A DNA stretch of 64,000 bases from Xenorhabdus poinarii G6 (GCF_000968175.1 NZ_FO704551.1:310001-374000); one strand, 5' to 3'; positions 18,393 through 26,693 are shown, counted from the first letter of the stretch. Notes: generated by a model not told the origin, from the letters alone. A program made the numbers and translations.

Positions 18393-19112
18393 TTAATAGT
18401 GTGATACTGAATGCCAGAATAATTTGCCAATAATTTTCACACTGGATTCATCTGCTATTTCGTCTTCATATTCGTTGCGATTGTAACTGCGGATCAGCAA
18501 CTTACCTCCAGGCTTCCGGTATAGACAGCGGATTCGTTTCAAGCCGTCTTGCTCAATGGCATACACCTTCCCATCGGAAATGCCCTTGTTGGCTATATCA
18601 ATAGCAACGGTCGCTCCATCTGGGATTACCGGGTCCATGCTATCCCCCTTTGCTGGAAAACAAAGGATCGTTGAACCATCAGTTAAAGCGCCGATTCTTC
18701 TTAATTCTGATTTGGTGAATTTTAACTTAAGTCCATTGGAATTAACCAAGCTGCTATCGTCATACGCGAATTCAACGCTTTTCAAAAACGGCACTTCTAC
18801 TTGATCATCATCTAATGAAAGGGAGTTGTCCCATATAGCAATGGATTCTTGTTCACTTTCAGGAGAAATAACGGATTCAATGGAATACTTTTTTAAAGAG
18901 TTTTCCAGTTTAGGCTCTCCCACTCCATTTAAGAGCCAGTCCAGTGAATAGCCAAATTGATCGCTAATATTTTGTGCGGCATCTCTGCTTATTGAATTTC
19001 TAGTCAACCAGTTATTGACTGTCTGCGCACTTACGCTTAATGCAGCAGCTAGTTGTTTTTGTTTTAAATTTTCTCGGATTAGAATGATTTTCAGTCTTTC
19101 TTTTAAAGTCAT
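18393..19112 (-). CDS. cI: CI-type prophage repressor with S24 peptidase domain
   Basis: A 239-residue repressor: N-terminal helix-turn-helix (KQKQLAAALSVSAQTVNNWL, residues ~15-34) and a C-terminal LexA/CI-type S24 domain. The serine is in FPAKGDSMDP and the general-base lysine is probably in QDGLKRIRC. It should hold the lysogen by binding OL and OR and be inactivated through RecA-stimulated self-cleavage. The ATG at 19112 has AGGGGGG upstream; an in-frame codon at 19136 lies in the operator region. Divergent from cro. Confidence 0.92.
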   Translation of the reverse strand: MTLKERLKIILIRENLKQKQLAAALSVSAQTVNNWLTRNSISRDAAQNISDQFGYSLDWLLNGVGEPKLENSLKKYSIESVISPESEQESIAIWDNSLSLDDDQVEVPFLKSVEFAYDDSSLVNSNGLKLKFTKSELRRIGALTDGSTILCFPAKGDSMDPVIPDGATVAIDIANKGISDGKVYAIEQDGLKRIRCLYRKPGGKLLIRSYNRNEYEDEIADESSVKIIGKLFWHSVSHY

Positions 19113-19137
19113 AAATTCCCCCCTAAGCACAGACAAT

Positions 19138-19230
19138 AAACATTATGTGAACTTTTTCAATCATCTCTATGTTGATTTATTTCTTTTATAAGATTAACAT
19201 TATGTTGATTTAATCAACGTGGAGTTAATC
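19138..19230. promoter_or_regulatory. Right operator and promoter region (OR, PR, PRM)
   Basis: Between cI and cro are four related sites: AAACATTATGTGAA near 19138, CTATGTTGATTT near 19168, the near-perfect dyad GATTAACATTATGTTGATT (19192-19210), and AATCAACGTGGAGTT near 19212. A candidate PR has TTGATT (19172-19177) and TAACAT (19195-19200) with a 17-base spacer, so the dyad overlaps its -10. Confidence 0.65.
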
Positions 19231-19232
19231 AT

Positions 19233-19439
19233 ATGGATTTATCACAAACACCATTGCAGCTCGCTGTAATTGCTGTTGGCGGCAAACAGAAGACGCTAGC
19301 TCGTCTGGTTGGTTTAACACCACAGGCAATAAGTAACCTCAAAAAGCGAGGCGGTAATTTACCAAAGACAAAAATTACCGAATTCCGTAAGGCTACCGGT
19401 CTTCCACTTGTAGTCTTATATCCAGAAATAGCGGAATAA
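19233..19439 (+). CDS. cro: Cro-type repressor
   Basis: A 68-residue helix-turn-helix protein (LARLVGLTPQAISNLKKRGG, residues ~22-41), divergent from cI and first in the right operon, the position of lambda Cro. It probably blocks repressor synthesis during lytic growth. GGAG stands eight bases before the ATG. Confidence 0.88.
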   Translation: MDLSQTPLQLAVIAVGGKQKTLARLVGLTPQAISNLKKRGGNLPKTKITEFRKATGLPLVVLYPEIAE

Positions 19440-19445
19440 TTCATA

Positions 19446-19462
19446 GTTCTTTAACAATTTAG
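19446..19462 (+). promoter_or_regulatory. boxA of the right early transcript (nutR-like)
   Basis: GTTCTTTAACAATTTAG, six bases after the cro stop, shares its first 15 bases with the boxA on the left transcript. It is followed by a structured RNA at 19478-19551. Confidence 0.65.
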
Positions 19463-19477
19463 CTTTATGACAAGCCA

Positions 19478-19551
19478 TTGGTGAGTTCTAGCAAATCGAA
19501 ATAGCGCCGAGTAAACACTCAGGCAATCGGGATGCAGATCCCACTCACCAA
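19478..19551 (+). other. Structured RNA element after boxA in the right operon
   Basis: A perfect 9-bp stem (TTGGTGAGT at 19478-19486, ACTCACCAA at 19543-19551) encloses two hairpins, GAGT-AAAC-ACTC and GGGA-TGCAGA-TCCC. It could be a boxB-like or put-like antitermination element. No protein is encoded here. Confidence 0.45.
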
Positions 19552-19660
19552 GAGGCTGAGTCGTGTTAACCACTATCTATCTCAGGGTAATGGATGTCTA
19601 TGTTCATCATATAAACAAATATGACTTATTAACTAAATTTCACTTTAGGAAATATAACAA

Positions 19661-20032
19661 ATGGAAATAGCAAAAACTGTCAAAAATACTCGTAATACGC
19701 GTAAAGCTCAGATGCTTGAAAGTTATTTTCACAAAAAAGTATTTGAATTTGGAAATAATGAACTGGCAAGTGATATGGGTATTCATCCATCCAAATTAAG
19801 CAAGGATAAAAATCGAATTGCCCGATTAGCTAGCTTAATGATCGTGAATTTGGGATTGCCTGAATGGGCGTTTGAGATATCTGACGCAGACAATAAACCC
19901 GTAATAGTTATTGAGGGGGTATATGCCGAGCGCTTAATTCAGGCTCTGGAAAATGAAGGTAAGGTCAAAAGAAAAACCCCAGTTGCGGTAACAACCGGGG
20001 CTTCTGAAATGCAACTTGAAATGTCGATTTAA
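19661..20032 (+). CDS. cII: CII-like transcription activator
   Basis: A 123-residue protein with the CII layout: basic N terminus (RNTRKAQMLESYFHKKV), a helix-turn-helix (NNELASDMGIHPSKLSKDKN, ~residues 34-53), a helical middle and a C-terminal tail SEMQLEMSI, like the last residues of lambda CII. It lies third in the right operon after cro, as in lambda. It would activate repressor and integrase promoters to favour lysogeny. Confidence 0.78.
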   Translation: MEIAKTVKNTRNTRKAQMLESYFHKKVFEFGNNELASDMGIHPSKLSKDKNRIARLASLMIVNLGLPEWAFEISDADNKPVIVIEGVYAERLIQALENEGKVKRKTPVAVTTGASEMQLEMSI

Positions 20033-20091
20033 CGACTGAGAAGAGGTATGCAAGCTCTTCTCAACAACACATTTAACGAGGGTAATTATAC

Positions 20092-20259
20092 ATGAAAACA
20101 AAATTTAATCACAGCGATGTACATAAAAATATCATGCGCGACCGGTTAGCCCGTTCGGTTTCCGAAGAGGGGGTGAAAAAAATTCGAAGTGCCCCAGAGT
20201 ATGCAAAGTTGTGCCTGGAGCACCGTAAGGAACTGACCGGAGGGAAATGCCATGAGTAA
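20092..20259 (+). CDS. Small phage protein upstream of the replication gene
   Basis: A 55-residue basic protein (MKTKFNHSDVHKNIMRDRLA... ending GGKCHE). Its stop overlaps the next gene's ATG by 8 bases. Not recognised; several lambdoid phages carry a comparable small gene between cII and O. Confidence 0.6.
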   Translation: MKTKFNHSDVHKNIMRDRLARSVSEEGVKKIRSAPEYAKLCLEHRKELTGGKCHE

Positions 20260-21346
20260 TGTTGCATACGCTGATTTTGGAGCTAAAAACAGGCAAGAGA
20301 GGCCGATTGTGGCGAATCTGGAAGATGGGTTCACCATGCTGGCGAATGAGCTTTATGATGCCCTCATTGGTGCTGACTTAACCCGCAATCAAGCAAAGGT
20401 AGCTCACGCTGTTTGTCGAAAAACATATGGGTTCAAAAAGAAAGTCGATCGCATTACGGATTCGCAAATAGCAGAGCTTTGTAAGGTATCTAGAGAGAAG
20501 GTGAATATAGCAAAAAATGAACTTATCTCTATGAAATTACTGATTAAGGACGGTAAAAAAATTGGGCCAAATAAGAACATTCATGAGTGGGAAATACCAG
20601 AGTGTGACCGAATAGGTAACATTGTTACCAAGACGGTAACAAAAAGTGTTACCGAATCGGTAACAGAAGATGTTACCAACTTGGATACACACAAAAGAAA
20701 TACTTTAAAGAAAAAAGAAAAGACCCCCCTTACCCCCATGGGGGACGAAAATCTCGCTCTTGAAATTCTGGATTATTTTAACCAGCTCACCAAATCCCGA
20801 TTCCAATCAACAGCTCCTTTCCTGAAAGCGTTATCCACAGTGAAGAGCCAGGGGGTTTGCTACACAGCCGATGAAATCAAGCTGGTGATCGAATGGGCGG
20901 TTACACAATGGAAACATGGTGGCCAGCTCAAACCCGAAAATCTATTTCGCATGACTCGATTTGATGGATATCTGTCTGATGCCTTGTGCTGGAAAGAACG
21001 CATTGACAGGAATCCCGTGGATTGTCCCCATGCTGAATTAATTACTCTCTGGAACAGTAAAATCCCTGCGCGTAGCGTTGAGGTTCAGGAATGGACAAAG
21101 CGCCGTCCAGCCTATCGAAATCTCGAATCGGTCTGGAACGGCAAAACCAACAAAGGGAAATGGCGGGAAGTTCAGCATATGGAGACTTGTTTTGACCTGA
21201 TCAGCAGATCCTCGTTGTTCAGCCAGTTGGAAGAAAAACCGTGGCTAACATTGGATTGGGTGCTGAAACCTGATAATTGGGCGCAGGTTTACGAACAGGC
21301 TAAACGGGAATATATCGCACGAAGCAACAACGGAAACGGGGCGTAA
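20252..21346 (+). CDS. Phage replication initiator (O-like)
   Basis: A 364-residue protein. Residues ~25-110 form the lambda O-type N-terminal winged helix (DGFTMLANELYDALIGADLT, FKKKVDRITDSQIAELCKVS), which binds origin iterons. The C-terminal ~190 residues are a conserved phage replication domain. Between them lies a Thr/Val-repeat linker (TKTVTKSVTESVTEDVTN) encoded by the iteron array. With the following DnaB-like helicase it should start theta replication. Its start overlaps the upstream small gene. Confidence 0.88.
   Translation: MSNVAYADFGAKNRQERPIVANLEDGFTMLANELYDALIGADLTRNQAKVAHAVCRKTYGFKKKVDRITDSQIAELCKVSREKVNIAKNELISMKLLIKDGKKIGPNKNIHEWEIPECDRIGNIVTKTVTKSVTESVTEDVTNLDTHKRNTLKKKEKTPLTPMGDENLALEILDYFNQLTKSRFQSTAPFLKALSTVKSQGVCYTADEIKLVIEWAVTQWKHGGQLKPENLFRMTRFDGYLSDALCWKERIDRNPVDCPHAELITLWNSKIPARSVEVQEWTKRRPAYRNLESVWNGKTNKGKWREVQHMETCFDLISRSSLFSQLEEKPWLTLDWVLKPDNWAQVYEQAKREYIARSNNGNGA
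20615..20725 (+). repeat. Candidate replication origin: iterons inside the O-like gene
   Basis: GGTAAC occurs at 20615, 20635 and 20659 and its complement GTTACC at 20624, 20648 and 20672. The GTTACC copies are spaced exactly 24 bases apart, so the array consists of 24-bp iterons with internal dyads. It is followed by an A-rich stretch (~20690-20725) suited to melting. This is the lambda ori arrangement. Confidence 0.75.
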
Positions 21347-21347
21347 C

Positions 21348-22721
21348 ATGGACAAATTTTCTGATATTCATACAGAGCGTGCAGTGATTGGCAGTATTTT
21401 AATTTCAGGTGATGAGTGTTCCGATATGGCTATCAGTGCCGTTGAATCCCTGACGGAAAATGATTTTAGCTCTGTCGCCCACAGATTGATCCTGAGGGGA
21501 CTAAAAAAACTCAATGTAACAGGCAGTCGATTTGATTTGGTGCTACTGAATAGCGAACTGGAGCAGAGCGGTGACGCCAATCATTGTGGCGGGTTCGCCT
21601 ATATCGCTGAATGTGCAAAACATACACCCAGCATCAATCTGTTGCCTAGCTATGTCGATAAACTCAAACAGCTATCAATGACCCGCCAAATGTTATCGGT
21701 ATTGCATACAGGTATTGCACGGATCTCTGAGGGGGGAGTGAATGCAGTCCAGGATATCGTTGGTGACATTGAGAACCAGATTTCTAGTTTGGGTAGCGCC
21801 AATGACGGCGGTACATCTCATATCATGGAAGGCGTTGAGGAATCGATAGAAATCATTGAATCGATGATTAATGGCGATATCTGGAAACATAAAACTGAAT
21901 TTGGGATGCCAGATATAGACCGGGCGTTTGGCGGGTTCAATAACACCGATTTTATTGTTGTTGGCGGGCGTCCGGGTATGGGTAAGACCATGATGAGTAC
22001 AGCAATAACAAAATCAGTCTCATTGAAAAACAAAAAACCCGTTTTGTTTTTCAGTCTGGAAATGCCGAAGTGGCAGATATCTGAACGTGTTGCGTTTCAT
22101 CATGCCAGAGTCAATAAAAAGGATCTGTTAGGTGAAAATTGCTCGTCTGCTATGATGGACGAAGCGTGGGCGAAACTGGCGCATGCGCTGGATGATGTCA
22201 AAAACTCACCCGTTCATATCAACGATAAATCCTCAATGAGCATTAACGAAATTCGGGCAGAAGCTAGACGGATGCACAAAAAGACGGGCGGTCTTGGGGT
22301 GATTATTGTGGACTATCTGCAAAAGATGAAAATGACCAACCCTGACAACATGAACCAGTCAGTCGGTGAAATTGCTACAGGGCTAAAAAATCTGGCCAAG
22401 GAGTTAAAATGTCCGGTTGTAGCATTGGCGCAGTTAAACCGTAATTTGGAGCAACGAACCAATAAACGGCCTGTTAACGCAGATCTGAGGGAATCAGGAA
22501 TTATTGAGCAGGAAGCGGATGTTATTTTCATGGTCTATCGTGATGAAAAATATAACCCTAATACTGAAATGAAAGGTATCACAGAAATAATTTGCACTAA
22601 ATCAAGACACGCGCCGGGTGCTGAAAAAACTTACTATTTTAGTAATTCTCACGGCGGTTTAGATCCTGCCGATCTCACCAGAATTAAATCAGACGGACAC
22701 CAAGAAGACATTGAGTTTTAA
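21348..22721 (+). CDS. DnaB-like replicative helicase
   Basis: A 457-residue helicase like P22 gp12. The N-terminal DnaB domain (HTERAVIGSILI...) is followed by the RecA-like domain with Walker A GGRPGMGKT (~residues 206-214), Walker B VIIVDYLQ (~319-326) and the DnaB signature DLRESGIIEQEADVIFMVYR. It should unwind the phage origin together with the O-like protein and so replaces a lambda P-type loader. The ATG is two bases after the upstream stop. Confidence 0.93.
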   Translation: MDKFSDIHTERAVIGSILISGDECSDMAISAVESLTENDFSSVAHRLILRGLKKLNVTGSRFDLVLLNSELEQSGDANHCGGFAYIAECAKHTPSINLLPSYVDKLKQLSMTRQMLSVLHTGIARISEGGVNAVQDIVGDIENQISSLGSANDGGTSHIMEGVEESIEIIESMINGDIWKHKTEFGMPDIDRAFGGFNNTDFIVVGGRPGMGKTMMSTAITKSVSLKNKKPVLFFSLEMPKWQISERVAFHHARVNKKDLLGENCSSAMMDEAWAKLAHALDDVKNSPVHINDKSSMSINEIRAEARRMHKKTGGLGVIIVDYLQKMKMTNPDNMNQSVGEIATGLKNLAKELKCPVVALAQLNRNLEQRTNKRPVNADLRESGIIEQEADVIFMVYRDEKYNPNTEMKGITEIICTKSRHAPGAEKTYYFSNSHGGLDPADLTRIKSDGHQEDIEF

Positions 22722-22776
22722 TAGCCCTTGCCTGCTATATGCAGGCTTTCTTGACCCCACCATAAGGATTTTTGAG

Positions 22777-23148
22777 ATGAAAAGTACAACACTAGATGAA
22801 CTTAATTCACGCTGGAATGAACAGAAAAAAGCTACCCATAATCGCGCATACAATGCAGCAGGAAGGCCAGACAAAGAGCGCTGGTATGAAATAGTTATAG
22901 CTCATGGTAGACGGGTTAAGCGTAGTAGAATTATAAAAAATAATGCTGCAAAAGTAGCAGGACGTTTAACTGAATTGGGTGGATTGAGTTGGATAGTAAG
23001 AAATAACCGAAAACTTATCGGATTACCTCCTATGAAATTTGTATTTGGTAATTCAGGAACCGCCAAAAATTGGGATGAAAATGGTAATTATCGGGAGTTG
23101 CCATCAATGGTAGAGATACCAGATGATCAGGTGGCGGGTGAATTATGA
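22777..23148 (+). CDS. Phage protein of unknown function
   Basis: A 123-residue basic protein (MKSTTLDELNSRWNEQKKAT...) with a possible DNA-binding middle (RRVKRSRIIKNNAAKVAGRL). AAGGA upstream of the ATG at 22777 supports this start over one at 22711 inside the helicase gene. Not recognised. Confidence 0.6.
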   Translation: MKSTTLDELNSRWNEQKKATHNRAYNAAGRPDKERWYEIVIAHGRRVKRSRIIKNNAAKVAGRLTELGGLSWIVRNNRKLIGLPPMKFVFGNSGTAKNWDENGNYRELPSMVEIPDDQVAGEL

Positions 23149-23324
23149 CAAACGAACTCAATCCATGCCCTAAATGTGGCAGTGAAAAATTGGCTATTGT
23201 CGGTTTTAAGGAGCGATATTTTGTTGAATGCCACAATGTTGAGTGTCTGTATTTTATTCTGACTGAGAAAAATATGGAGTTAGCCATATCAGGATGGAAC
23301 CAGAGGGCAAAAAACGATGAGTGA
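23145..23324 (+). CDS. Lar-like zinc-ribbon protein
   Basis: A 59-residue protein with NPCPKCGSEKLAI and CHNVEC, ending AISGWNQRAKN. This is the layout of the restriction alleviation protein Lar family: an N-terminal CPxCG knuckle, a second Cys pair and a terminal A-x-x-x-WN-x-R motif. Lar proteins modulate type I restriction; the role here is inferred. It overlaps the genes on both sides by a few bases. Confidence 0.6.
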   Translation: MTNELNPCPKCGSEKLAIVGFKERYFVECHNVECLYFILTEKNMELAISGWNQRAKNDE

Positions 23325-23583
23325 AACAATTTTCAACTATATGACAGGCGGCTTAATGGTTATTGGTTACCTGTATATTCTGGTTAGGGCAGCGAACTGG
23401 TTGGGCGCCTTGCTGGTCAGCGCCTATTACAGTCGCCGCAAAGAAGGGCGAAAACAGAAGGCCATCAACGAGCTGTACGATGCGTTTGAGCTTGACCAGA
23501 TAAAGGATGGACAAACCTTTCGTGTAACCACTAAAGGTGACCTGGTAATCATGATGCATCGACCGAAATCAGAGGGAAAATAA
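23317..23583 (+). CDS. Small membrane-anchored phage protein
   Basis: An 88-residue protein with one N-terminal membrane helix (MTGGLMVIGYLYILVRAANW) followed by a basic stretch (SRRKEGRKQK) and a short soluble domain. Function unknown. Start overlaps the preceding gene by 8 bases. Confidence 0.55.
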   Translation: MSETIFNYMTGGLMVIGYLYILVRAANWLGALLVSAYYSRRKEGRKQKAINELYDAFELDQIKDGQTFRVTTKGDLVIMMHRPKSEGK

Positions 23584-23593
23584 CGGAGGTCAG

Positions 23594-24037
23594 ATGGATA
23601 AGCAGATCTTTCTGCTACGAAATGCGCGCATACTCAAAAACCTGATAGCCACTCTCGATAATCTACCCCTCAACGACGAATTCCCCATTCAAATCACTAT
23701 CTCAGACTCAAGCCGAACATTGCCGCAGAACGATAAGTTCCATGCGCTATGTGGTGACGTCTCTAAACAGGGTATTGAGTGGGCTGGTAGTACATGGAAA
23801 ACACCAGCATGGAAATGCATTTTCGTCTCCGGTCATGCTAAAGCCACCGGAAAAGAGGGGCAGATCATTGAGGGCTTGGAAGGTGAGCTTGTGCCACTGG
23901 CAAGAGAAAGCACCGCCAGAATGAGCGTAAGGCGCATGAGCAGCTTAATTGAATATTCACAGGCATGGGCTATATGTCAGGGCGTAAAACTCACAGAGAC
24001 ACGCTATGCGCTGAATTATTACGGTCACAGGATTTAA
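23594..24037 (+). CDS. ninB: NinB (Orf) family recombination mediator
   Basis: A 147-residue protein with the NinB/Orf pattern: SRTLPQNDKFHALCGDVSKQ near residue 40, the WKCIFVSG box and the C-terminal STARMSVRRMSSLIEYSQAW. Lambda Orf binds single strands and assists RecF-pathway recombination with SSB. Located in the nin-type region, followed by a NinI-like phosphatase. The ribosome binding site GGAGG is clear. Confidence 0.88.
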   Translation: MDKQIFLLRNARILKNLIATLDNLPLNDEFPIQITISDSSRTLPQNDKFHALCGDVSKQGIEWAGSTWKTPAWKCIFVSGHAKATGKEGQIIEGLEGELVPLARESTARMSVRRMSSLIEYSQAWAICQGVKLTETRYALNYYGHRI

Positions 24038-24054
24038 TTCAAGTGAAGGTAAGA

Positions 24055-24726
24055 ATGGTGAACGAAATCAGAAACGGAAATTACCTGAAAATCAATGGTG
24101 ATCAATATCGTCATATTCACGTCGTTGGCGACCTCCACGGTTGCTATCAGCCACTCATGGATAAACTACAACAGATTGATTTTAATTATGAAAATGATTT
24201 GTTGATATCAGTAGGCGACCTGATTGACAGGGGGGATCGAAACATCGAATGCCTCGACCTGATAACCCAACCATGGTTCAGGGCGGTTCGGGGGAATCAT
24301 GAACAGATGGCGATAGATGCCCTATTTCACAACGGCAACAGCAATCTGTGGTTTTACAACGGCGGCGATTGGTTCAGTCGTTTGGATGCTGAACAGGAAA
24401 TACCAGCCAGAATGCTATTGAAACGGGCTGAACAATTGCCGCTGGTTATCGAGGTGAACATGGGACACAAAAAAATCGTTGTAGCCCATGCAGATTACCC
24501 TGATGACGAATACGAGTTCGGCAAATCGGTTGACTGGTTCGATGTCATTTGGAACCGAGGCCGGATTTACAATGCGGGTGATGATATCGGTGGTGAAATG
24601 ACCGGGGCTGATCTGTTCATATTCGGACACACGCCGGCACCGCTAACCAAACAGAACTGGAATCAACTCTATATCGACACGGGAGCGGTATTTGGTCATG
24701 GGCTGCATATGGAGCAAATCAAATGA
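24055..24726 (+). CDS. Serine/threonine protein phosphatase (lambda NinI-like)
   Basis: A 223-residue metallophosphatase close to lambda phosphatase (221 residues). The PPP motifs are complete: GDLHGC, GDLIDRG and RGNHEQM, with the later metal histidines in VAHADYP and FGHTPAP. It removes phosphate from Ser, Thr, Tyr and His residues in lambda; its target in infection is not known. The ATG at 24055 with GAAGG upstream matches the lambda start; an upstream start at 23965 lies inside ninB. Confidence 0.92.
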   Translation: MVNEIRNGNYLKINGDQYRHIHVVGDLHGCYQPLMDKLQQIDFNYENDLLISVGDLIDRGDRNIECLDLITQPWFRAVRGNHEQMAIDALFHNGNSNLWFYNGGDWFSRLDAEQEIPARMLLKRAEQLPLVIEVNMGHKKIVVAHADYPDDEYEFGKSVDWFDVIWNRGRIYNAGDDIGGEMTGADLFIFGHTPAPLTKQNWNQLYIDTGAVFGHGLHMEQIK

Positions 24727-24794
24727 AATACCTCTCATTCATATTATTTTGGGTAACAGTCACAATGATTATGGGAATAGTTTTAGGGGGATAG
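24723..24794 (+). CDS. Very small membrane peptide
   Basis: A 23-residue hydrophobic peptide (MKYLSFILFWVTVTMIMGIV...) that fits one membrane helix. It overlaps the phosphatase stop (ATGA) and ends directly before the next ATG, so it is in a translated position. Function unknown. Confidence 0.4.
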   Translation: MKYLSFILFWVTVTMIMGIVLGG

Positions 24795-25085
24795 ATGGCA
24801 AATTTACGGAAAGAGGCTAAAGGTCGAGACTGCCAGGTCAGGATACCGGGCGTTTGCAATGGCAACAGTGAAACCGTGGTTTTGGCACATTGTCGCATGG
24901 CGGGTATTTGTGGCATGGGAATGAAACCGCCTGATTTATTTGCCGCATGGGCGTGTTCATCATGTCATGACGAAATAGACCGCAGAACGAGGATTACAGA
25001 CATTGATTATGCGCATACGGCTCATTTAGAGGGCGTGATCAGGACTCAGGCGATATTATTACAAGAGGGAAAATTATTGGCGTAA
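24795..25085 (+). CDS. DUF1364-type phage nuclease-like protein
   Basis: A 96-residue protein of the DUF1364 family (NLRKEAKGRDCQVRIPGVCN, then AHCRMAGICGMGMKPPDLFA and CSSCHDEIDRRTR). Conserved Cys and His residues form an HNH-like zinc fold, and relatives are annotated as recombination nucleases in nin regions. Activity not shown by sequence alone. Confidence 0.78.
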   Translation: MANLRKEAKGRDCQVRIPGVCNGNSETVVLAHCRMAGICGMGMKPPDLFAAWACSSCHDEIDRRTRITDIDYAHTAHLEGVIRTQAILLQEGKLLA

Positions 25086-25099
25086 AAATATACGATATC

Positions 25100-25441
25100 G
25101 TGCCTGTTCCAAAGCCACGGATGACACAGGTGGATAGATGGCGAAAACGAAAACCGGTATTAAATTACTACGCATTTAAGGACGAAATTAGACTCAATAA
25201 AATAACCCTCCCTGAATCACATTACCACATCACATTTGTACTCCCAATGCCACCAAGCTGGAGCAAGAAAAAGCGCTCAGAGATGAATGGCAAGCCACAC
25301 CAACAAAAACCAGATAAAGACAATCTCGAAAAGGCGTTGTTAGATGCCATTTTTGATGATGACTCATGTGTCTGGGATGGTCGGGTGACGAAAGTTTGGG
25401 GAGAGAGAGGGCAGATCATCATCAGGGAATTAGATGAATAG
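25100..25441 (+). CDS. rusA: RusA-type Holliday junction resolvase
   Basis: Resolves four-way junctions during phage recombination. The acidic catalytic cluster is visible in QKPDKDNLEKALLDAIFDDD (Asp residues near 70-90) followed by VWDGRVTKVWGERG. The frame annotated from GTG (25100) has 113 residues and no ribosome binding site. The frame is open upstream and would add the conserved strand VKIYDI; GAGGG lies six bases before an ATT codon at 25076, so translation may begin at that rare codon. Confidence 0.85.
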   Translation: MPVPKPRMTQVDRWRKRKPVLNYYAFKDEIRLNKITLPESHYHITFVLPMPPSWSKKKRSEMNGKPHQQKPDKDNLEKALLDAIFDDDSCVWDGRVTKVWGERGQIIIRELDE

Positions 25442-25488
25442 CCTTCATTGAACTACACACAATTACGGCATTGCCGGGGATAAAATAA

Positions 25489-26289
25489 ATGAACCTAGAG
25501 AGCGCATTAAAATACCATTTCGCGAAATCCCCTTCATTGACTGACGCACCCAAATCCACATCCAGTGAAACATTAACCGGTACTGATGTTATGGCGGCAT
25601 TTGGTATGTGTCAGAGTAAGGTGTCATTCGGCTACTCCGCGTTTGCAGGAAAGATGGGGCTTAGCCGGAACGACAGGGAAAAGTCGATCAAGCTATTGAC
25701 TCAATATGGGATGAGACGGTGCGATAAAGTGGCAGCATTACGAAAGCTCAGCCCAAAGATTAAAGTGAAGGTCGTGCAGATACTGGCAAAATTCGCGTTC
25801 ATGGATTATGCGCGCTCTGCGGCAAGTGTTACTGAATGTGAAAAATGCCGGGGTGTAGGAATTATTTACTCCAAAAAGGAGGTAATAAAACATCCTGGCA
25901 TTACTCGTGCCGATGGTGTAGTGATTATCGAGCCGTGGATTGAAGTAGATCAGGTTGGTGAGCTTTGTCAGAAATGCAATGGGAAAGGATCTATTTCTTG
26001 CGCCTGCAAGGATTGCAAAGGGCGCGGAACGACAGTGGATCAGGAAGAAACCGAAAGGCAAGGCGTACCTGTTCGTAAGGCTTGTGAACGTTGCAGTGGG
26101 CGAGGTTATGAGAGAATTCCAGCCTCCAAAGCATTCAAGACATGTAAGGCAATATCCGATATTACCATTGATCAATGGAAAAGAGGTGTAAAGGCATTTT
26201 ATGAAGACCTTATTCAAGAATGCGAAAGAGGAGAGATTAAAGCGGATAACATGTTAAAGAAAGTTACAAGCAACTTTAACGATATTTAA
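25489..26289 (+). CDS. Late antiterminator Q (phage 82/21 type)
   Basis: A 266-residue Q protein with four DnaJ-like CxxCxGxG zinc knuckles: CEKCRGVG, CQKCNGKG, CKDCKGRG and CERCSGRG (residues ~118-210). The N-terminal half is helical and DNA-binding, the last ~50 residues are helical (ITIDQWKRGVKAFYEDL). It should load onto RNA polymerase at the late promoter just downstream and let it pass the terminator at 26375. GGGG precedes the ATG. Confidence 0.88.
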   Translation: MNLESALKYHFAKSPSLTDAPKSTSSETLTGTDVMAAFGMCQSKVSFGYSAFAGKMGLSRNDREKSIKLLTQYGMRRCDKVAALRKLSPKIKVKVVQILAKFAFMDYARSAASVTECEKCRGVGIIYSKKEVIKHPGITRADGVVIIEPWIEVDQVGELCQKCNGKGSISCACKDCKGRGTTVDQEETERQGVPVRKACERCSGRGYERIPASKAFKTCKAISDITIDQWKRGVKAFYEDLIQECERGEIKADNMLKKVTSNFNDI

Positions 26290-26308
26290 TAAACACAAAC
26301 GTTTTCGT

Positions 26309-26337
26309 TTGACAAATTACACTTTTCTGAGTAAATT
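26309..26337 (+). promoter_or_regulatory. Candidate late promoter PR'
   Basis: TTGACA at 26309-26314 and TAAATT at 26332-26337 with a 17-base spacer, 20 bases after the Q gene, followed by a terminator. This is the expected promoter with Q-responsive pause region. Confidence 0.75.
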
Positions 26338-26374
26338 TGACGCCAATGATGGGATACTCTGTCTTATCAAATAG

Positions 26375-26400
26375 AAACCTCGCCCTTGCGAGGTTTTTTT
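26375..26400 (+). terminator. Late terminator tR'
   Basis: AAACCTCGC and GCGAGGTTT pair around CTT(T) and run into TTTTTTT. It would end the short PR' transcript when Q is absent. Confidence 0.85.
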
Positions 26401-26492
26401 ATGCCTGAAATAAACATAAGACTTGCTGTTGTCATTGGTCAGAGTTACATGTGTGTTTACGCCGAATAACTGACCATAAGGTTAAAATTATC

Positions 26493-26693
26493 ATGCTAAA
26501 ACATGAAGATATGACAACAACAGCATCCTGCGTTTTAGAAACAGTGTCCTCGTATGACTGGATCTCTGTTTCGGATATTTCCACCCTAACAGGTCTATCA
26601 AGGCCGCGTTGCCAATTGCTGTTAACTCAATTTTGTCTGGCTGGCCTGATGGAAAGCCGGGACAATGAGACGTTTTTCAAGCGTTGCCCTTGA
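26493..26693 (+). CDS. Small winged-helix-like DNA-binding protein
   Basis: A 66-residue protein with a helix-turn-helix pattern (ISVSDISTLTGLSRPRCQLL, ~residues 25-44) and a short C-terminal wing (LMESRDNETFFKR). It sits downstream of tR' at the start of the late transcript. The ATG at 26493 has TAAGG upstream. Target unknown. Confidence 0.6.
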   Translation: MLKHEDMTTTASCVLETVSSYDWISVSDISTLTGLSRPRCQLLLTQFCLAGLMESRDNETFFKRCP

